DNA from: Vicugna pacos
Taxonomy: Eukaryota > Chordata > Mammalia > Artiodactyla > Camelidae
Assembly (NCBI RefSeq): GCF_048564905.1
Contig: NC_133006.1
Location: 13,662,501-13,726,500, forward strand
Direction of reading: 5' to 3'
Length of the DNA: 64,000 nucleotides
In this document: one piece after another, positions 34,495 through 46,765 of the stretch
Layout of the letters: each line of letters begins with the position of its first letter
How positions within the stretch are numbered: position 1 is the first letter of the stretch
Program-made: the position numbers and the translations under genes
Notes under the pieces: model-generated
The model's database searches: none
What the model saw: only the letters and a program-made list of their open reading frames with translations
Told to the model about the DNA's origin: nothing

Positions 34495-34625
34495 TCAGGC
34501 CGTAGTGGCAGGCTGCGGTTCGACTCACTAGCTACGTTAGTATCCAGGGCAATTACGTGCTTTACGTCACTGTAAAACAAAGTTAGGGATATGTGTTTGG
34601 ATTCCCTGGTATGTTTTAACAATGA
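34495..34625 (+). repeat. MIR 5' (tRNA-related) part
   Basis: GGCTGCGGTTCGACTCACTA retains the B-box-like GGTTCGACTC of the MIR head. ATCCAGGGCAATTACGTGCT follows, corresponding to the CTTGGGCAAGTTACTTAA landmark. It is unusually rich in CpG for a MIR copy. Confidence 0.6.
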
Positions 34626-37430
34626 GTATGAAAATTGTATGCCTTCTATTTACCTTAGCTAGCTGTTTATAAAATTGTTTCCTTAAATACTTCTGGAAAA
34701 ATAAAAGTAATGATTGATTTCACTTGAGTGCCTTCCAAAATACAGGCATTACTCTTATTGTTCTTATTATAACACTTTTACATGTAAAATAAGAAATCTC
34801 CATTTTTCCTCTTAAATTAGGCGAGAGAGGTAATGCCAGAACTCTGAAAGATCATGCTAAGTGCCTACTTTATCATAGTCTCTATGCATGCTAAAAATAT
34901 AATTATTTCAGTGTTAAATTTTGGAGGAAGTCCAATAGACATACATGCTTTATAAACCTTAACAACCTTCTTTAAAGAATTAGTATGCTTGGATCATGAA
35001 CTGTGATCTAAAGGCAATGTTCTTCTTAGGTATCAATTACCTTAGAAATGTGTGGTTATCTTGGTTTGGGGCAACGGCAAATGGTTTTAGTTCCACTTCG
35101 CCTTGGGCCAAAAACATACAAAGTTGTCCAAAGTAGATGATAAACATATATTTCTGATGTCATTATGGCCTTAACAGGATATGATTGTTTAGTGGCATGG
35201 TTTCACTTATGATACATTATACAGAGAGCAAATATTGTTTACATTTTATTTTTAAAACATTTTTATATTATACAAATGGGCATTAAGAAAATTTATTAAG
35301 GAAGGGCTCTACATAAAATATTAGGAAAATTAAACAAGCAGCTTTTCAGTTTTGTTGGGAAAATCTCTGGCAACCAAGCCTATTGCCCGGAAGGGCATTC
35401 CACAATCATGGAGAAGAGAAGAAATGGAGCATGTTGTAACACTAAGCTCATAATAGCAGGCTACTGTAGCCCTGGAAAAGTGATGAGTCAGGAAGGTACA
35501 AGTTCAAGTGAATAAAGCATTTGGAAATGCAGGGCAGAAAAGGGTTGGGGACTCATGCGGTTTCTATTTCTCTTCCCTATAGTTATATTATATATTACAT
35601 CGTGGTAACCAGGATAATAAAATACCGATAGTTGATAAAAATAGTTACAATGAAAGTCAGCTTCATCTATACAATAAAAATTAGATTGGCAGTTCCTCTA
35701 AGCTTTATATCCTAACCAAAATAACAAAGAGTACTTTTGAGATTCTGCTCATCCAAATAACAGAGTTTAAATAAACAAAAATGCTGAACTTGTAGACATA
35801 ACTGTAGACAGTAGAAAGTGGAACCGTTAAGAGCATAGTGCTTGCCTGCTTCTAATTTGACAGGTTATAGTTTCAAGCATAAACCACAACTGTGGCAGTT
35901 CATATGAAACCACTTTGGACTCACAGACTGCAATCCCTTGCTTTTAAAGTTCAGGAGAATAATCAGCCCTGGCATCACTCAGTGATTTAATTTTCCTCTA
36001 AGCATCACTTACAGTTGCAGAAACTTTGTTTCCTACCTTCTCCCTTAGAATGTATGAAAATGGTGTAGACCTACCAACAAAGCTTATTGCTGTTTTTTTT
36101 CTTTTCTTTTTTTCACTTAAATGTAAGTTAGAAAAGAAAAAAAAAAATCATAGACATAAAAACTCACTCGAGACCCTAGCTTTTTCTCAAAACATTGAGC
36201 AAGCTTATGAAAAACCGAGTTCTTTCCTGTTGTCTTCAGCTGATAATCTCTTTGTGTTTTACTCATAATTTACTTCATTACCATTAAGTATTATATGATT
36301 TGGAAAATTAAAAATGTCTGAAATTTTGTATCCATTTCCACTCGCTAGTCCATCATCATGATATGTTAACTAATAACTCACCCCATTTATTTTCTTTACC
36401 AAATTTTTAACACATGGGTGTAGATATAGTAGAGATCTATGATCCATGCTCTCTGAAGATACTTCTAAATTATCAGATAAAGATTAGATAATGTTCAGAC
36501 TGGCTTTAGTGTATTTGAGGGAGTGGGAAAGAGAAGCGGGGAAATGGTAAACATAATAATACATATAAACACAACTCCCTTCCAGCCACCCCTAATCCCC
36601 TTAGCAAAGCCACCCCGGAATGACCAGGTGTGTTCGACTGTTGATCCTGTTTCTTACATTAACTTTTTGAGATCTAATCAACTAAATGTGACTGTGTCAA
36701 CCAAAGGCCAAGGAAGGGGTCACTAAATGCTACAGATAGCTTTGGGTTTTCTTAATAGAGAACCTGTGGTCACTCACAGGAGAGCCCTGCCTTAAGACCC
36801 TGCTGCTCCAGTGTGAAGGACCTTGAGGAGCCCAAGCTTGTCACTAATCATGTAAATATCTGGTCTGATAAACCATGAGGTCTTGTGAAGGGGTGGTAGA
36901 TAAGGAACCCGGAAAAAGTTGGGTGAGCTCTCTACCTTCTGACTCATCCTCAGACTGGTAAAAGTAAACAGGAGAGCGAAGATGAGGGGTCCCCAGAGAG
37001 CGGCCTTTAAACAGCTTAGGGTGCTGAGAATCCCCAGTGACTGTTTATCTTGTGTTTTTAAGTCAGAGGCCCAATCCTGGAATCTGGAGAGAAAGGAGAA
37101 CAGAATACATACAATTTAAGGCAGCTTAAAAATTGTTTAATTGATTTAAAGTTGAATAAGATCCCAGGTGATCATATGAATTTAACCTGAAGTGACTGGT
37201 CATAGGTTTTTAAACACAGTTTCTAATAAAGGCTGAATGATTGCAGAAGTCAGTTATGCCCCCAGGTGTGTTGAGGGTGTGATCCCTGAGGGACTCCAGT
37301 CCTGGTGTTATAGTTCTGGGAGCTAAGTAGACTGGAGAACTCATTGAAGAGGCCAGAGAGGTGGATGGATGTACAAGTTCTTTGTCTCCTGTTTGTGAAG
37401 TGTGTTCTTTCTTCTCTTCCCCTTTTCTAC
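34626..37430. other. unassigned AT-rich intronic sequence
   Basis: No gene or confident repeat. Stretches near 35250-35340 and 36100-36150 are A- or T-rich. Confidence 0.5.
34821..34829 (+). other. SUPT3H: candidate 9-nt in-frame microexon (speculative)
   Basis: A pyrimidine-rich acceptor (CCATTTTTCCTCTTAAATTAG) precedes GCGAGAGAG, which is followed by GTAATG, a good donor. Exon C ends in phase 0, so the 9 nt would insert Ala-Arg-Glu without changing frame, between RME and the charged segment expected next. A chance occurrence is quite possible. Confidence 0.15.
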
Positions 37431-37439
37431 CTATCATGA

Positions 37440-38110
37440 TTGTTTTAATTATGAAGGAAAGTAAAATAACATGCCTTTAAGACTAAGGGTTCAAAAATAG
37501 TGTCTTAGATAAGATGTATCATAAAATAAAAAAGGCTAAACCTAGGAAGATAAATGTTTACAAATACCAAAAAAACTGAAAAGGTTACGTTAAAGATTAA
37601 AACCCAGAAAAAAGTTTAAAATATAGATCCTTACGGGATTAAGAAATGCAGTTGATATACTAGAAAAATATAGCTTATGTAAACATACATTCACGATATA
37701 TGCAAATACACGTCTACCTTTATATGCATACATATACTGTGCCCACATATGTGTGTATAGTGTGTCTATACAAACAAAAATAAAATGTTACTAGTTTTTT
37801 ATGTAAAAGAACAATCAGAGGTATATTAGACAAACCCAAATGCTAGTGGTAACAGTATTAGTTCAGAGAAAAGAGAATTCAAAAGGAGAAGCTTTAAAGT
37901 GACACAAAGTCAGTAATTTTTATGTTACTAAAAGATGCTGCAGGTAGTGAAGATACTAAATACAAAATGTTAATCATCAAATTCCAGAGAATTGAAACAT
38001 ACCAAGCAAACGCTTCAAGTAGTTCAGGGAGAGGGCAGAAAAATGCATGTGTTGTGGAGGCTTGAACACATCGTTCTCAGTATTTAACAGAATAACTTGG
38101 GGAAAACAAT
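37440..38110 (+). repeat. possible old L1 5' part, sense
   Basis: A-rich sequence with AAAAGATGCTGCAGGTAGTG resembles an old L1-type 5' or ORF region. A TA/CA-rich tract lies at 37685-37780. Assignment is weak. Confidence 0.3.
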
Positions 38111-38679
38111 TTTAATAATAAAAATTTAAGTTTATCTAATAAATGCATACATTTTGTAAATGAGCAGCAGTTTTAAAAATCTTAGCCAGATAACTCTAAG
38201 GATTCCATGGTGCTCTTTAGGGAAAGTGAGAGGAGGTTTAATGGGGCTCTAGGCCCCTTCTTCCCCTGTACCTTCTTCAACCAGAAGGACTTCTTCGGTT
38301 TTACATCATGGATCTGTACATCATCAATATAAAAAAGGAGTTTCACTTTTTTATTGAAAATCTTTACAAAATACCACTACTCATCTGCCCTAGGGAGTCT
38401 TTCTCTCTCCTCTCTCATAAACACACGCACACACAGTCGACAGATTCCGAAAGTGAACAAATTTATAGAGCATATTACCTTACCAGAGCAAAAATCATAA
38501 TAATAATAACCTGAAAGTAGTAACAGGGGTTAAACAAAGCTCTAACTGATTGAAAACTTAAAAAGGAAAAAAAAAAAAAAACCAAAGAACCAACTAATGG
38601 ATCAACAACAAATAACTTAAAAATTACTCTCCCACGAGCTATTTAGGTAATAACAGTGATGAGAATAGTCCATATAAAA

Positions 38680-40580
38680 TTTACTAAGACTGGACAAATT
38701 TTATTTTAAAAAGAGGCAGTTTTTCACTCTTAAGCCTTTCATTATTAAATTAGGAAAAATGGAAATACAACATTCAACTAAAATTAGAAATTTTACATAA
38801 AAATAAATAGAAAACAGGAAAAATGAAAATATAAAAATAAAAGCATTAAGTTAGAAAACACATAGTAATTGAATTTACCAATTTAAGAAATTCTTTACAA
38901 AAATAAAAATGAAGTGGTGAAATGAATCTATGACAAGTCTAAATGAAAAATAGCTGCTAGAAATTAGCACTGAGTAAGGACAGGCTGGAGAAATCAATTC
39001 TCGTAACTATACTAATGTATTTAAATTAATTCTCACAATTCTGTACTAATCTATTTGTAGATCTTGACAGAATAGATTTTTTCCAAAGAAAATGTAAACG
39101 ATTAGTTTTATTCAAATGAAAGTAGAGAACCTGCAGGGATCAATAACCTTGAAAAAAAATGCTAAATGTTTTTAAAGAATTATGTCATCAAAGTTATGAA
39201 TTTAAACCAGTTTATGGGAGAGCTCTTTTAAACACTTACGAAACAGTTAGTTCTCATGCTGTATAAACTATCTCAGAGCACAGAAAAAAGGAAAACTCAT
39301 CATATTTTACAAAAGTTATCAGAATATAATCTCACTTACGAATATGGATACAGGAATCTTAAAATATTAGTAATTTTCATTTGACAGTATAAATAATAAG
39401 GGATGTACCATAACCGAATAGGATTTTTTTTCATGAGTTCAAATATGCTTCAGTGTTAGAAAATATATTATTGTTGCCCAGCAGATAGCTGGGTCATAGG
39501 AGAATACCCATATGATTGTCGTAGCAGATGATACGAAGACATTTGACAAAATTCACTTCCTGTTCTCCTTAGAAATTCTCGATAAACTAGAAATAGAAAA
39601 ATACTGCCGTATCATGATACAGAATAACTCATTCAAATGAACAGACATCATCACAGTTCTAAAAATATTAACAGAGTCCCATTAAATTCTAGGATGCCTA
39701 CGGTTACCACTTTTATTTGCCAGAGTTCAGGGAGCTCTAGCCAGTGCAGTAAAAGGCTTAGCTACTAGGAGGAGACAGAAATTATCATTATGTAGAGAAA
39801 ACACAACTTTTATTAGCTAATCCTTGAAAAATCTAAAAACTATTACAATCAGTTTAAATCTTTATTAAATTATATAGATACAAAATCAGCAGTTTCCCTC
39901 ATGTTTCACTAACAGTGAATAAAAATGAGAAGACAGTCTTATCCAAAATAATACAAGAAAAAACTTATTTGGAGATAAACTTCATACTAACAAGAAATAT
40001 AAGAGAAATATGGAAGTGATATTTAATGTACAGAGATAGGAATGTACATATGAAGGAACACTGTGTTCCCGTATATAAAGACTAGGTATTGTAAATGCCT
40101 CAACTGTGCCCATGTTAATTTATTAGTTTAATCTAATTTTAACAGAAATCTCAGCAGAACTTTTTTAAACCATAAAATATCAGAATGTATTGAAAATTAT
40201 AGAAAGATAAGGATAGTGAAGAAACTTTGGTTAGCGTAGAGGTCAGAGTTCAATTTGTGCTACCAGATAATAACATTCCTTAAAACTACTGTCATCAAGA
40301 TAATGTAGTACTGGTGTAAAGTCCAACAGACATACCAGTGATGAGAATAAATGACAGAATTCAGTAGAGAGAATTTAGTCACAATAAAGGTAGCATTAGA
40401 GATCCGTGAAAGATTTGGAAAGAAAATGGTAAAGATAACTCCTAACCTTGTCGTTGCATCGAAATAAATTCCAGATGAATGAAAGAATTAGGTATAAAAA
40501 TAAAGCCATTTTTAATAAACAGAAATCAACACAAGTAAGTATCAGTTAGGGGTTGAGGAAGGACTTTCCAGACTTTTGTT
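38680..40580 (+). repeat. L1 ORF2 remnant, sense, strongly decayed
   Basis: Landmarks of L1 ORF2 appear in order: GACAAAATTCACTTCCTGTT, CTAGGATGCCTACGGTTACC, CAGGGAGCTCTAGCCAGTGC, CAAAATCAGCAGTTTCCCTC, and ACTGTCATCAAGATAATGTA followed by GTACTGGTGTAAAG. These span the reverse transcriptase and C-terminal parts. No long open frame remains. Confidence 0.72.
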
Positions 40581-40753
40581 TCCCAAACTAGCTTTTCAAG
40601 AAATACTCCTCCTCAGGATGGTGACAGGTGTACTGCGGGGAGTGGGGTGGAGAGGAGTGGTCTACTCTCAGATCAATCTGTGAAATCCTAGATTAAGAAA
40701 CTTAAGAGGTTTCTTTTGGGACTTCTCAGAGGCTTTTTGTATGTAAATATATA

Positions 40754-40993
40754 CAGTTGACTCTTGAACAATACTGGTTTGAACTGCACAGATCCACTTA
40801 TACAAGGATCTTTTCGATGGTAAGTACTGCCGCACCACTTGATCCGCAGCTGGTTGATTCCTGCAGTGTGGACCCTGGGGTGTGAAGGGGCTGCTTTTAT
40901 GGAGGGCCGAGAGTCAGCTCCAGGTTATACCTGGATTTGCAACTGTGCAGAGTTTTGGGGCCCCTAACTCCTGCGTTGTTCAAGCGTCAACTG
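40754..40993. mobile_element. Tigger-type (Tc1/mariner) MITE with TA duplication
   Basis: It begins CAGTTGACTCTTGAACAATA and ends GTTGTTCAAGCGTCAACTG, which are inverted repeats. TA lies immediately outside both ends (40752-40753 and 40994-40995), the target of Tc1/mariner elements. At 240 bp it carries no transposase. The start GTTTGAACTGCACAG and TCCACTTATAC match the common mammalian Tigger-derived repeat. Confidence 0.9.
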
Positions 40994-41874
40994 TATTTAT
41001 CATTTATGTTATGCTTCTCTTAATCCTCAATTGATTTCCTTTATTCTATACATTCTCTTTTCATCTTACTCTTTTTCTCCCCCATTGAAAGCATTTAGTT
41101 TCGTGTGGGGCTACAGGATATGCTTTTTGAGGTAAATTAAATGATTATACAACTGAGGCAGAGAATATAACCTTGCTCAGTGTCATAGGGACTCTATTTA
41201 GAGCTGCAGTAATGACATAAGAAGTTCAAAATAGTTAACATTTCCACATGATGCTTTTTGATTGCAGTGAACAGAAAACCCATTTCAAATGGAATGAACC
41301 AGTTAGGGAAATGCACCAGCTCAGGTGAACAACCAGAGGTGGACTCGGCTTTAAGCAAGGTTTGATACTGAGGCTCACAGGAGGTTACTGGATTTGTAGC
41401 TCCATTTCCCACTGTTTCTTACCCCTTTCTGTTTTTGTTCACCTAATCTTTAGACTGATAACCTCATAGGAGCACTAATGCTATAGAAGTTTCAGGTCTT
41501 TACAGAAAGCCTTTGTCACAGGGTTTCCTCTGCAAATACTTAGGTCACAAGATCTTCTGAAACCCCCACTATCCACAGTAGCTGCTAGGATGACACCTCT
41601 GATCGGCTCAGCCTAAGCCATGTGTTCCATGCCTAAAGGAGGGTGCAATCAGCTTCTTAAAGTGTCGATCCCTGGAGCTTTAGGAAGAAGGAATGGTTGC
41701 TGGAAAGGCAGTGCCAAAGGTCCCTAAATGTAAAGGAACTCTACGTTATATGTAAGAATTGACGGAGTGGCTCTTCATAACCTTGACTCTCCTCAGATCT
41801 CCAGGAGGTTTGCCCTGAGAGACAAGCATGGCAGAATGAGTGGAAAGCATTTTCTCTGGATTCAAGCAAATCAT

Positions 41875-42080
41875 CCATCCATCCTTCTACTCTTAAATTC
41901 ATTCAGCATTTACTTGAGATTCTTTTGTGAGTCAATCACTATACTAGGTCCTGAGGTTTTGACTATAAAAAAGACAAAATTTGATTTCTGCCCTCACGGT
42001 CCTTTAGTGATCACTGGCAAGTCAAAATAACTGAGCATTCTGGTGAGGGGAATGCAGGCTCAATAAATGGTTGCTATTCT
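41875..42080 (-). repeat. L2 fragment, antisense
   Basis: AAATTCATTCAGCATTTACT, then CAATCACTATACTAGGTCCT, then TTTGATTTCTGCCCTCACGG match the reversed L2 3' end. Confidence 0.72.
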
Positions 42081-42201
42081 TCTTATTACTAAATTTGGTC
42101 TTGGCTTTTGAACCTTCTTAGTAGATTATTGGTTGTGTGATGGAGTCGTGTACGTACTATTTCACTTGCTATTTTATTTGAAATTTAGTTTACTCTGAGG
42201 T

Positions 42202-42324
42202 AAGGCATGTTACTTCTTTTTTTTTTAATGTTTTTTATTGAGTTATAGTCATTTTACAATGTTGTGTTAAATTCCAGTGTAGAGCACAACTTTTCAGTTA
42301 TACATGAAGGCATATTACTTCTTT
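42202..42324 (-). mobile_element. tiny recent L1 insertion with target-site duplication
   Basis: AAGGCATGTTACTTCTTT (42202-42219) and AAGGCATATTACTTCTTT (42307-42324) are an 18-bp duplication with one mismatch. Between them are only about 87 bp: a poly-T, then TTTTTTATTGAGTTATAGTC to TTTTCAGTTATACATG, the last part of an L1 3' UTR on minus. The element is therefore extremely 5'-truncated and young enough to retain clear duplications. Confidence 0.93.
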
Positions 42325-44390
42325 AAGAAATTTTTTATAATTAACTTTAGAAAGGGCCATAGTATTAGCTTCTGTGTGGTTTGCTGAAGAGGGCATAAAA
42401 CAAAATAATAGAACTAGGATACATTTAAAAACATGAAATAGTATAAAATGTCAGAGTTTCTCTAAAAGGGATTTGTCAGGAGTACCCATCGGTGTATGTC
42501 TTTTTATTCTTTTGAAGGTAACTTTTGTTTGGATAACTTAAAAATACTCTGTGAAATCATTCTTCAGGAAATATTAAGTAGAAATACTCCCCCAAACCTA
42601 TGGTAATTCTAGCTACACAGAGAATTCATGTAATTTAGCATGTATTTTTCTGGCCTAGAAAATGCAGAACAGGTAGTATTGTGTGACGTGAGAGCCCAAA
42701 GGTAGGTGTAATGTGTAGCTCTGAAACTGACTTCCAGCTCGATCAAACTACTCTTTATCTACACCTTCTGATTATGTAATGGTAAGATCTGTACCTTCGT
42801 TGCCGTAAAACGTCTGGAGAAAGCGTGAAGAGTAAGTTACAGATCTTATAAAAATAGAACATCCCGTAAGTCTTGCTCAGGTCCTCACTGTTCTGTAGCT
42901 TTAACACATCAGATTTAACAGGTGGTTCTTGAGGGACTGGCGTAGGCTTTTCTTACCCGTGTGAACTGTGGGGAGAGTCAGACTTTGCTCTGATTAGAGC
43001 CCCTCGCTCACCAGGTATGAAACCAGCAGCGGTTGGGTTTTGCTGTTGTTGTTTTAATCACCCTCTCACATACAGGATGTTTAATCTCTTGGGTTCTGAC
43101 TTACTGTAGAAAAATTTTAGAGCAAGATTAATCAAATAACTACCATCTTTATGATGAAAAATAGAGTCCCAGTCCCGTTTTGTCTTCCACCCTCAGACCG
43201 GTGTAGAGTTTTTTTTTTTTAACTATTTAGTGTCTGGGTGAAGTTTAGAAGATTCTTCTGCCTGCCCTTTTCCCGGTCTGTTGACGAGCTACATACATGG
43301 TGACGGCGTTGAAGCGATGCTCAGTGTAGTTCTGCTTCCCTTCATCCAGGCAGGATTTAGGATCTGATGTCCACAAGTATCTTCTGTTCCGGGGACAGAA
43401 CATTTTAAATCAGGCCTTGGTAGCTGAGTATCGGGACAGTGATTACCATTCACTTCCACCTCTCCACCAAGGAGTTGCAGCTCCAGTAAGGCAGAGAGGG
43501 TCGTTTCTCGGGAGAAGATCCGCACCAGCACTGCAAACGGAGCATGCGCGTCTCCCGGTGCTGATGCGCGTGTGCGGGCCTTCCTGGGCTGCTCTGTTTA
43601 GTCTTGTGGAAATGGCTATTTGACTAAGACATCTGATTATACTGTCCAGTTAAGTTTTTTATAGAATCAATCAGTATTTTCTTTCTCAAAGAATTTAAGT
43701 TTGTTCTTTTGAAAATGAAATCCTTCTCTTTTAAAAGATACATCTCAAGGGTTTTCTTAGAGATCAGTCCACCAGCTTGTTTATAAAACACCTTGGCAGA
43801 GAAGAGTTTTAAAATATCATCAGATTTAGGAACACCACAGGATTTACCACTAATTTACATTTAATGTTTATAGTTCTCAAAATGTGGTTGTTGTAATAAC
43901 CAAAATATTTTTGCCCTGAATATTTTGTATTATGTTTCCCTATTCTTTCTCCTTCACCCACATTCTCCACAGTAGGTGGGCAGATTGTTGTTACACAGTC
44001 TGGCTTTTATTTATCTTTATTAGTTTAATCTCAGCAAGTTAGTCCTTCTAAATATGAAGTTTAATGTGTGCTGTGGAAAGAGTTTTGTCTTTTTAATGCC
44101 ATCGTTGATTTAGAAGAATTAACAGATCATTGCTTGTTTGGTATAGATAATTTCCCGCTATTCCTTTATTTGCATCCGTGCTAAGGAGCTGCCTTTTAGT
44201 TCAGTTCTTTTTGTTGCCACCACTTGATGGTAAATCATGCAAATCAAGCTGTTCAGTGCAATTAGACTTAATTCCTAGATCACTGTATTCCTCATTTAGA
44301 AATAGGAATTCTGCAGTAGGCTGTGAGTACTTAGTGATCTGTGTCATCTGTTGCATCTGGATGACTGTCAGGAACTCTCTTTTTAAAGCA
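42325..44390. other. unassigned sequence around a CpG-dense patch
   Basis: No interspersed repeat was recognised over about 2 kb. Its centre (43260-43600) is richer in CpG than anything nearby and is listed separately. Confidence 0.5.
43500..43585. promoter_or_regulatory. CpG-dense patch with NRF1-like motifs
   Basis: I count 10 CpG dinucleotides in about 80 nt, against almost none per 80 nt in surrounding intron. It contains GCATGCGC (43542-43549) and GATGCGCGTG (43563-43572), which resemble the NRF1 site GCGCATGCGC. The CpG-richer zone extends left to 43260. It could be a small unmethylated regulatory element, a promoter of an unannotated non-coding transcript, or simply a recent GC-rich insertion of unknown type. 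Confidence 0.3.
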
Positions 44391-44394
44391 ATGG

Positions 44395-44587
44395 GTCCAA
44401 AAGGCAGATCAGATCCTACCAGTCTTCCACTTTCCATGACTCTCCATTTTCTACAGAAGAGTGTTAATTCCTTAGCATGTTACTAATATGTCTTTTATGA
44501 TCTGGCCCCAACCAGCTTTTCATCTTCATCTCCTACCATTCCTCCTCTCTCTCTTTTCCCATACTGCCCCACCAAACATGCCTGTAC
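44395..44587 (+). repeat. L2 fragment, sense
   Basis: AGATCAGATCCTACCAGTCT, then CTTTTATGATCTGGCCCCAA, then CATCTCCTACCATTCCTCCT follow the L2 consensus. Confidence 0.82.
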
Positions 44588-44642
44588 GCATACACACACG
44601 CTCACACACATACACACATGCACACATGCACACACACACACA
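44588..44642. repeat. CA microsatellite
   Basis: An interrupted CA tract with ACACATGCACACATGCAC in the middle, at the 3' edge of an L2. Confidence 0.92.
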
Positions 44643-45194
44643 ATCTTAAGCAGTTCTTATTGATTATCGATTGTATGGTGTTGAAGGAGAAAATGTAGTA
44701 CATTATTTATATAATTAAATATTGCTTAAACTTTTCCTATGAATCAGAGAAACTCAGCATGAAGATTTAATTTTTAATGTATTATAACCAAAGACTGGCA
44801 AGGTGTCTTGGTGGCCTGAATATTATTTCTTTGGGAAAGCAGTCATCTCCAACTGATCAGCTCTTCTAAAAAAATTCTTCTACTGGTGCCTCTTGGTATT
44901 ATTTTAAGTCACTCCACCCACTTGTGTGGGACTTGGGTACCTTCATCTCTGATGACTGTAGGCCAGCTGGTTATATTCGGGGTCCAAAGAATTGTGGATT
45001 CTCTGAGGCAAGAAAATTTATAACTCATTTTAATACATTTTAATAATATTGAATCTCATCTTTCAATCTGCCCCCTTCCTTTCCAGAAACCAAACCAAAG
45101 CTAGGAGGAAAAAAATCACATTTTATTTAAGCTAGAAAACGTATTTTGTTTAAATTGTACCAAGGATTATTCAGTGTTTATTCGAGTGTGGAGA

Positions 45195-45480
45195 AACAGG
45201 CTGTCTCATGTATTAGGGAAACTAAGTTGGTATAGCTTTCTGGAGAGAAGTGTGGCAAGATCTGTTAGACACATTTAAAAAAAAAAATCTATGTGCCCTT
45301 TGATCCAAAAATTGCCTTTCTAGTTATTTTCCTAAGGATATAATTGAAGAAAGACTTGTTTGAAAAATCAGATGTGTTCATTGTTTACTTCTAGCAGTTA
45401 TTTTGTTTAACAATGGAAATATTAAAGTTGTAAAGTTTCTTTTTAGAATAGCTTTTGATTAGACCACATGTTCTAAAAAT
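45195..45480 (+). repeat. L1M 3' UTR remnant, sense
   Basis: TATAGCTTTCTGGAGAGAAG, then TATGTGCCCTTTGATCCAAA, then TCTAGTTATTTTCCTAAGGA, then CAGTTATTTTGTTTAACAAT correspond in order to the L1M 3' UTR (CCTTTCTGGAGGGCAATTTG and so on in the consensus). Confidence 0.72.
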
Positions 45481-46014
45481 ATGTAATACTTCTATTTAAA
45501 CATTATTTTGTAAATATTCTTTAATTGCACTTTTGAATTAACCTTTGCCCTCATTTATGTAGGAGACTATTTAAAATATGTAGATATATACTTTCCAGGC
45601 TGAGTGTTTTGCCTGTCTCAGCCTTCTACGTGTTTCAGTTGCTTTATTGCATAGTAGTCAGGTTGCTAGCTATATTATTTTTAGTGTTAGAAATTCATTA
45701 GAATTTATTTGGTGTCCTAATATGTGGTGACTTTTTGTAAATGACTCATGGACAGCGTAGGGAGATTTTTTATGTATCTATTAGATCATCATTATTAATA
45801 GTATTCACTTTCTGTTCGTTGTTAGTCTACAAACTTTTTTTGATTACAAACCCTCGTAAGGAAAAAACTCAGGCTTACCCCTGTCCTAGCAAAACCCCAA
45901 TTCTGGTTAAATCCAATTCTTTGCTCATTTCATAGCTACATTATATCTATTTCCCAGGAACAGAACGTGACTAGACAAAAGCACAGTCAAGCTGATTCGT
46001 CTCACTTCTGATCA

Positions 46015-46599
46015 CTAACTAAGAACCTCACGGCCTCTAGCACTGCCCCACAAGTTTGGAACATCCCCAGTGCTCTCATTCTCCCCCTGACCTTAGTACC
46101 TATTTAAACCTCCTTTCTCATCAGACCTCTGGCACTTCTCTTGTCTTCACTCAGCTGGCACCTTGCTTCCTGTTTCGCTGAGAAGACAACCATCAGAACA
46201 CTTCTGCAAGTTCCTACCACGGTGCTGACACACAGTATAACTCTGCTGCTGTGATTTTCCCTGCCTTAAAGCAAACAAAAAACAGTGACATTCTTCAGCT
46301 CTTTTACAGTAGAATTTCTCAAAAGAATTGCATTTGCTCTCTCTCATTCACTTTAGATCCCACTTGAATCACATTTTCACCCCCACCACCCTCATGAGAT
46401 TGCTCTTATGAAGATCATTAATAACCTCAGTTGTTGCCATCTTTCTCCTGCTGTCAGTGGCCAGTGGCTCTGAACTGGACAAGCACATTGCCTCTTACTG
46501 ACATTTTCACATGTGGTTCTCTGGCCTTCTCATTTCCCGCTCATCTCTGCTCAGGTATCACATCATCAGAGAGACCTGCCCCATCCATGCATAGAAAGG
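46015..46599 (+). repeat. L2 LINE, sense, left part of a split copy
   Basis: GAATTTCTCAAAAGAATTGC, then CCCCACCACCCTCATGAGAT, then GAAGATCATTAATAACCTCA match the middle of L2. A jump to the 3' end near CTCAGGTATCACATCATCAG shows an internal deletion. It stops where an LTR fragment begins. Confidence 0.82.
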
Positions 46600-46765
46600 T
46601 GCTATGGGCTGAATTGTGTCTCCTCATAAATACGTATGTTGAAGCCCTAACCTCTAATGTGATGGTATTTAAGGGGCGGGGGGGGCCTTTGGGGTATAAT
46701 TAGGTTTAGATGAGGTCATAAGGGTGAGGCCCTCATAGTGGGATTAGTGCCCTAATGATGAGGCG
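46600..46765 (+). repeat. MLT1A-type LTR fragment (ERVL-MaLR fossil) inside L2
   Basis: TGCTATGGGCTGAATTGTGT, then TTGAAGCCCTAACCTCTAAT, then AATTAGGTTTAGATGAGGTC match the 5' part of an MLT1A-like LTR. Only the first third of the LTR remains. It lies between two L2 pieces that are consecutive in the L2 consensus. Confidence 0.85.

Noticed and set aside
43289-43531. 80-codon minus-strand frame within the CpG-rich patch
   Set aside because: No similarity to a known protein. The patch is more plausibly regulatory, so I did not call a gene.
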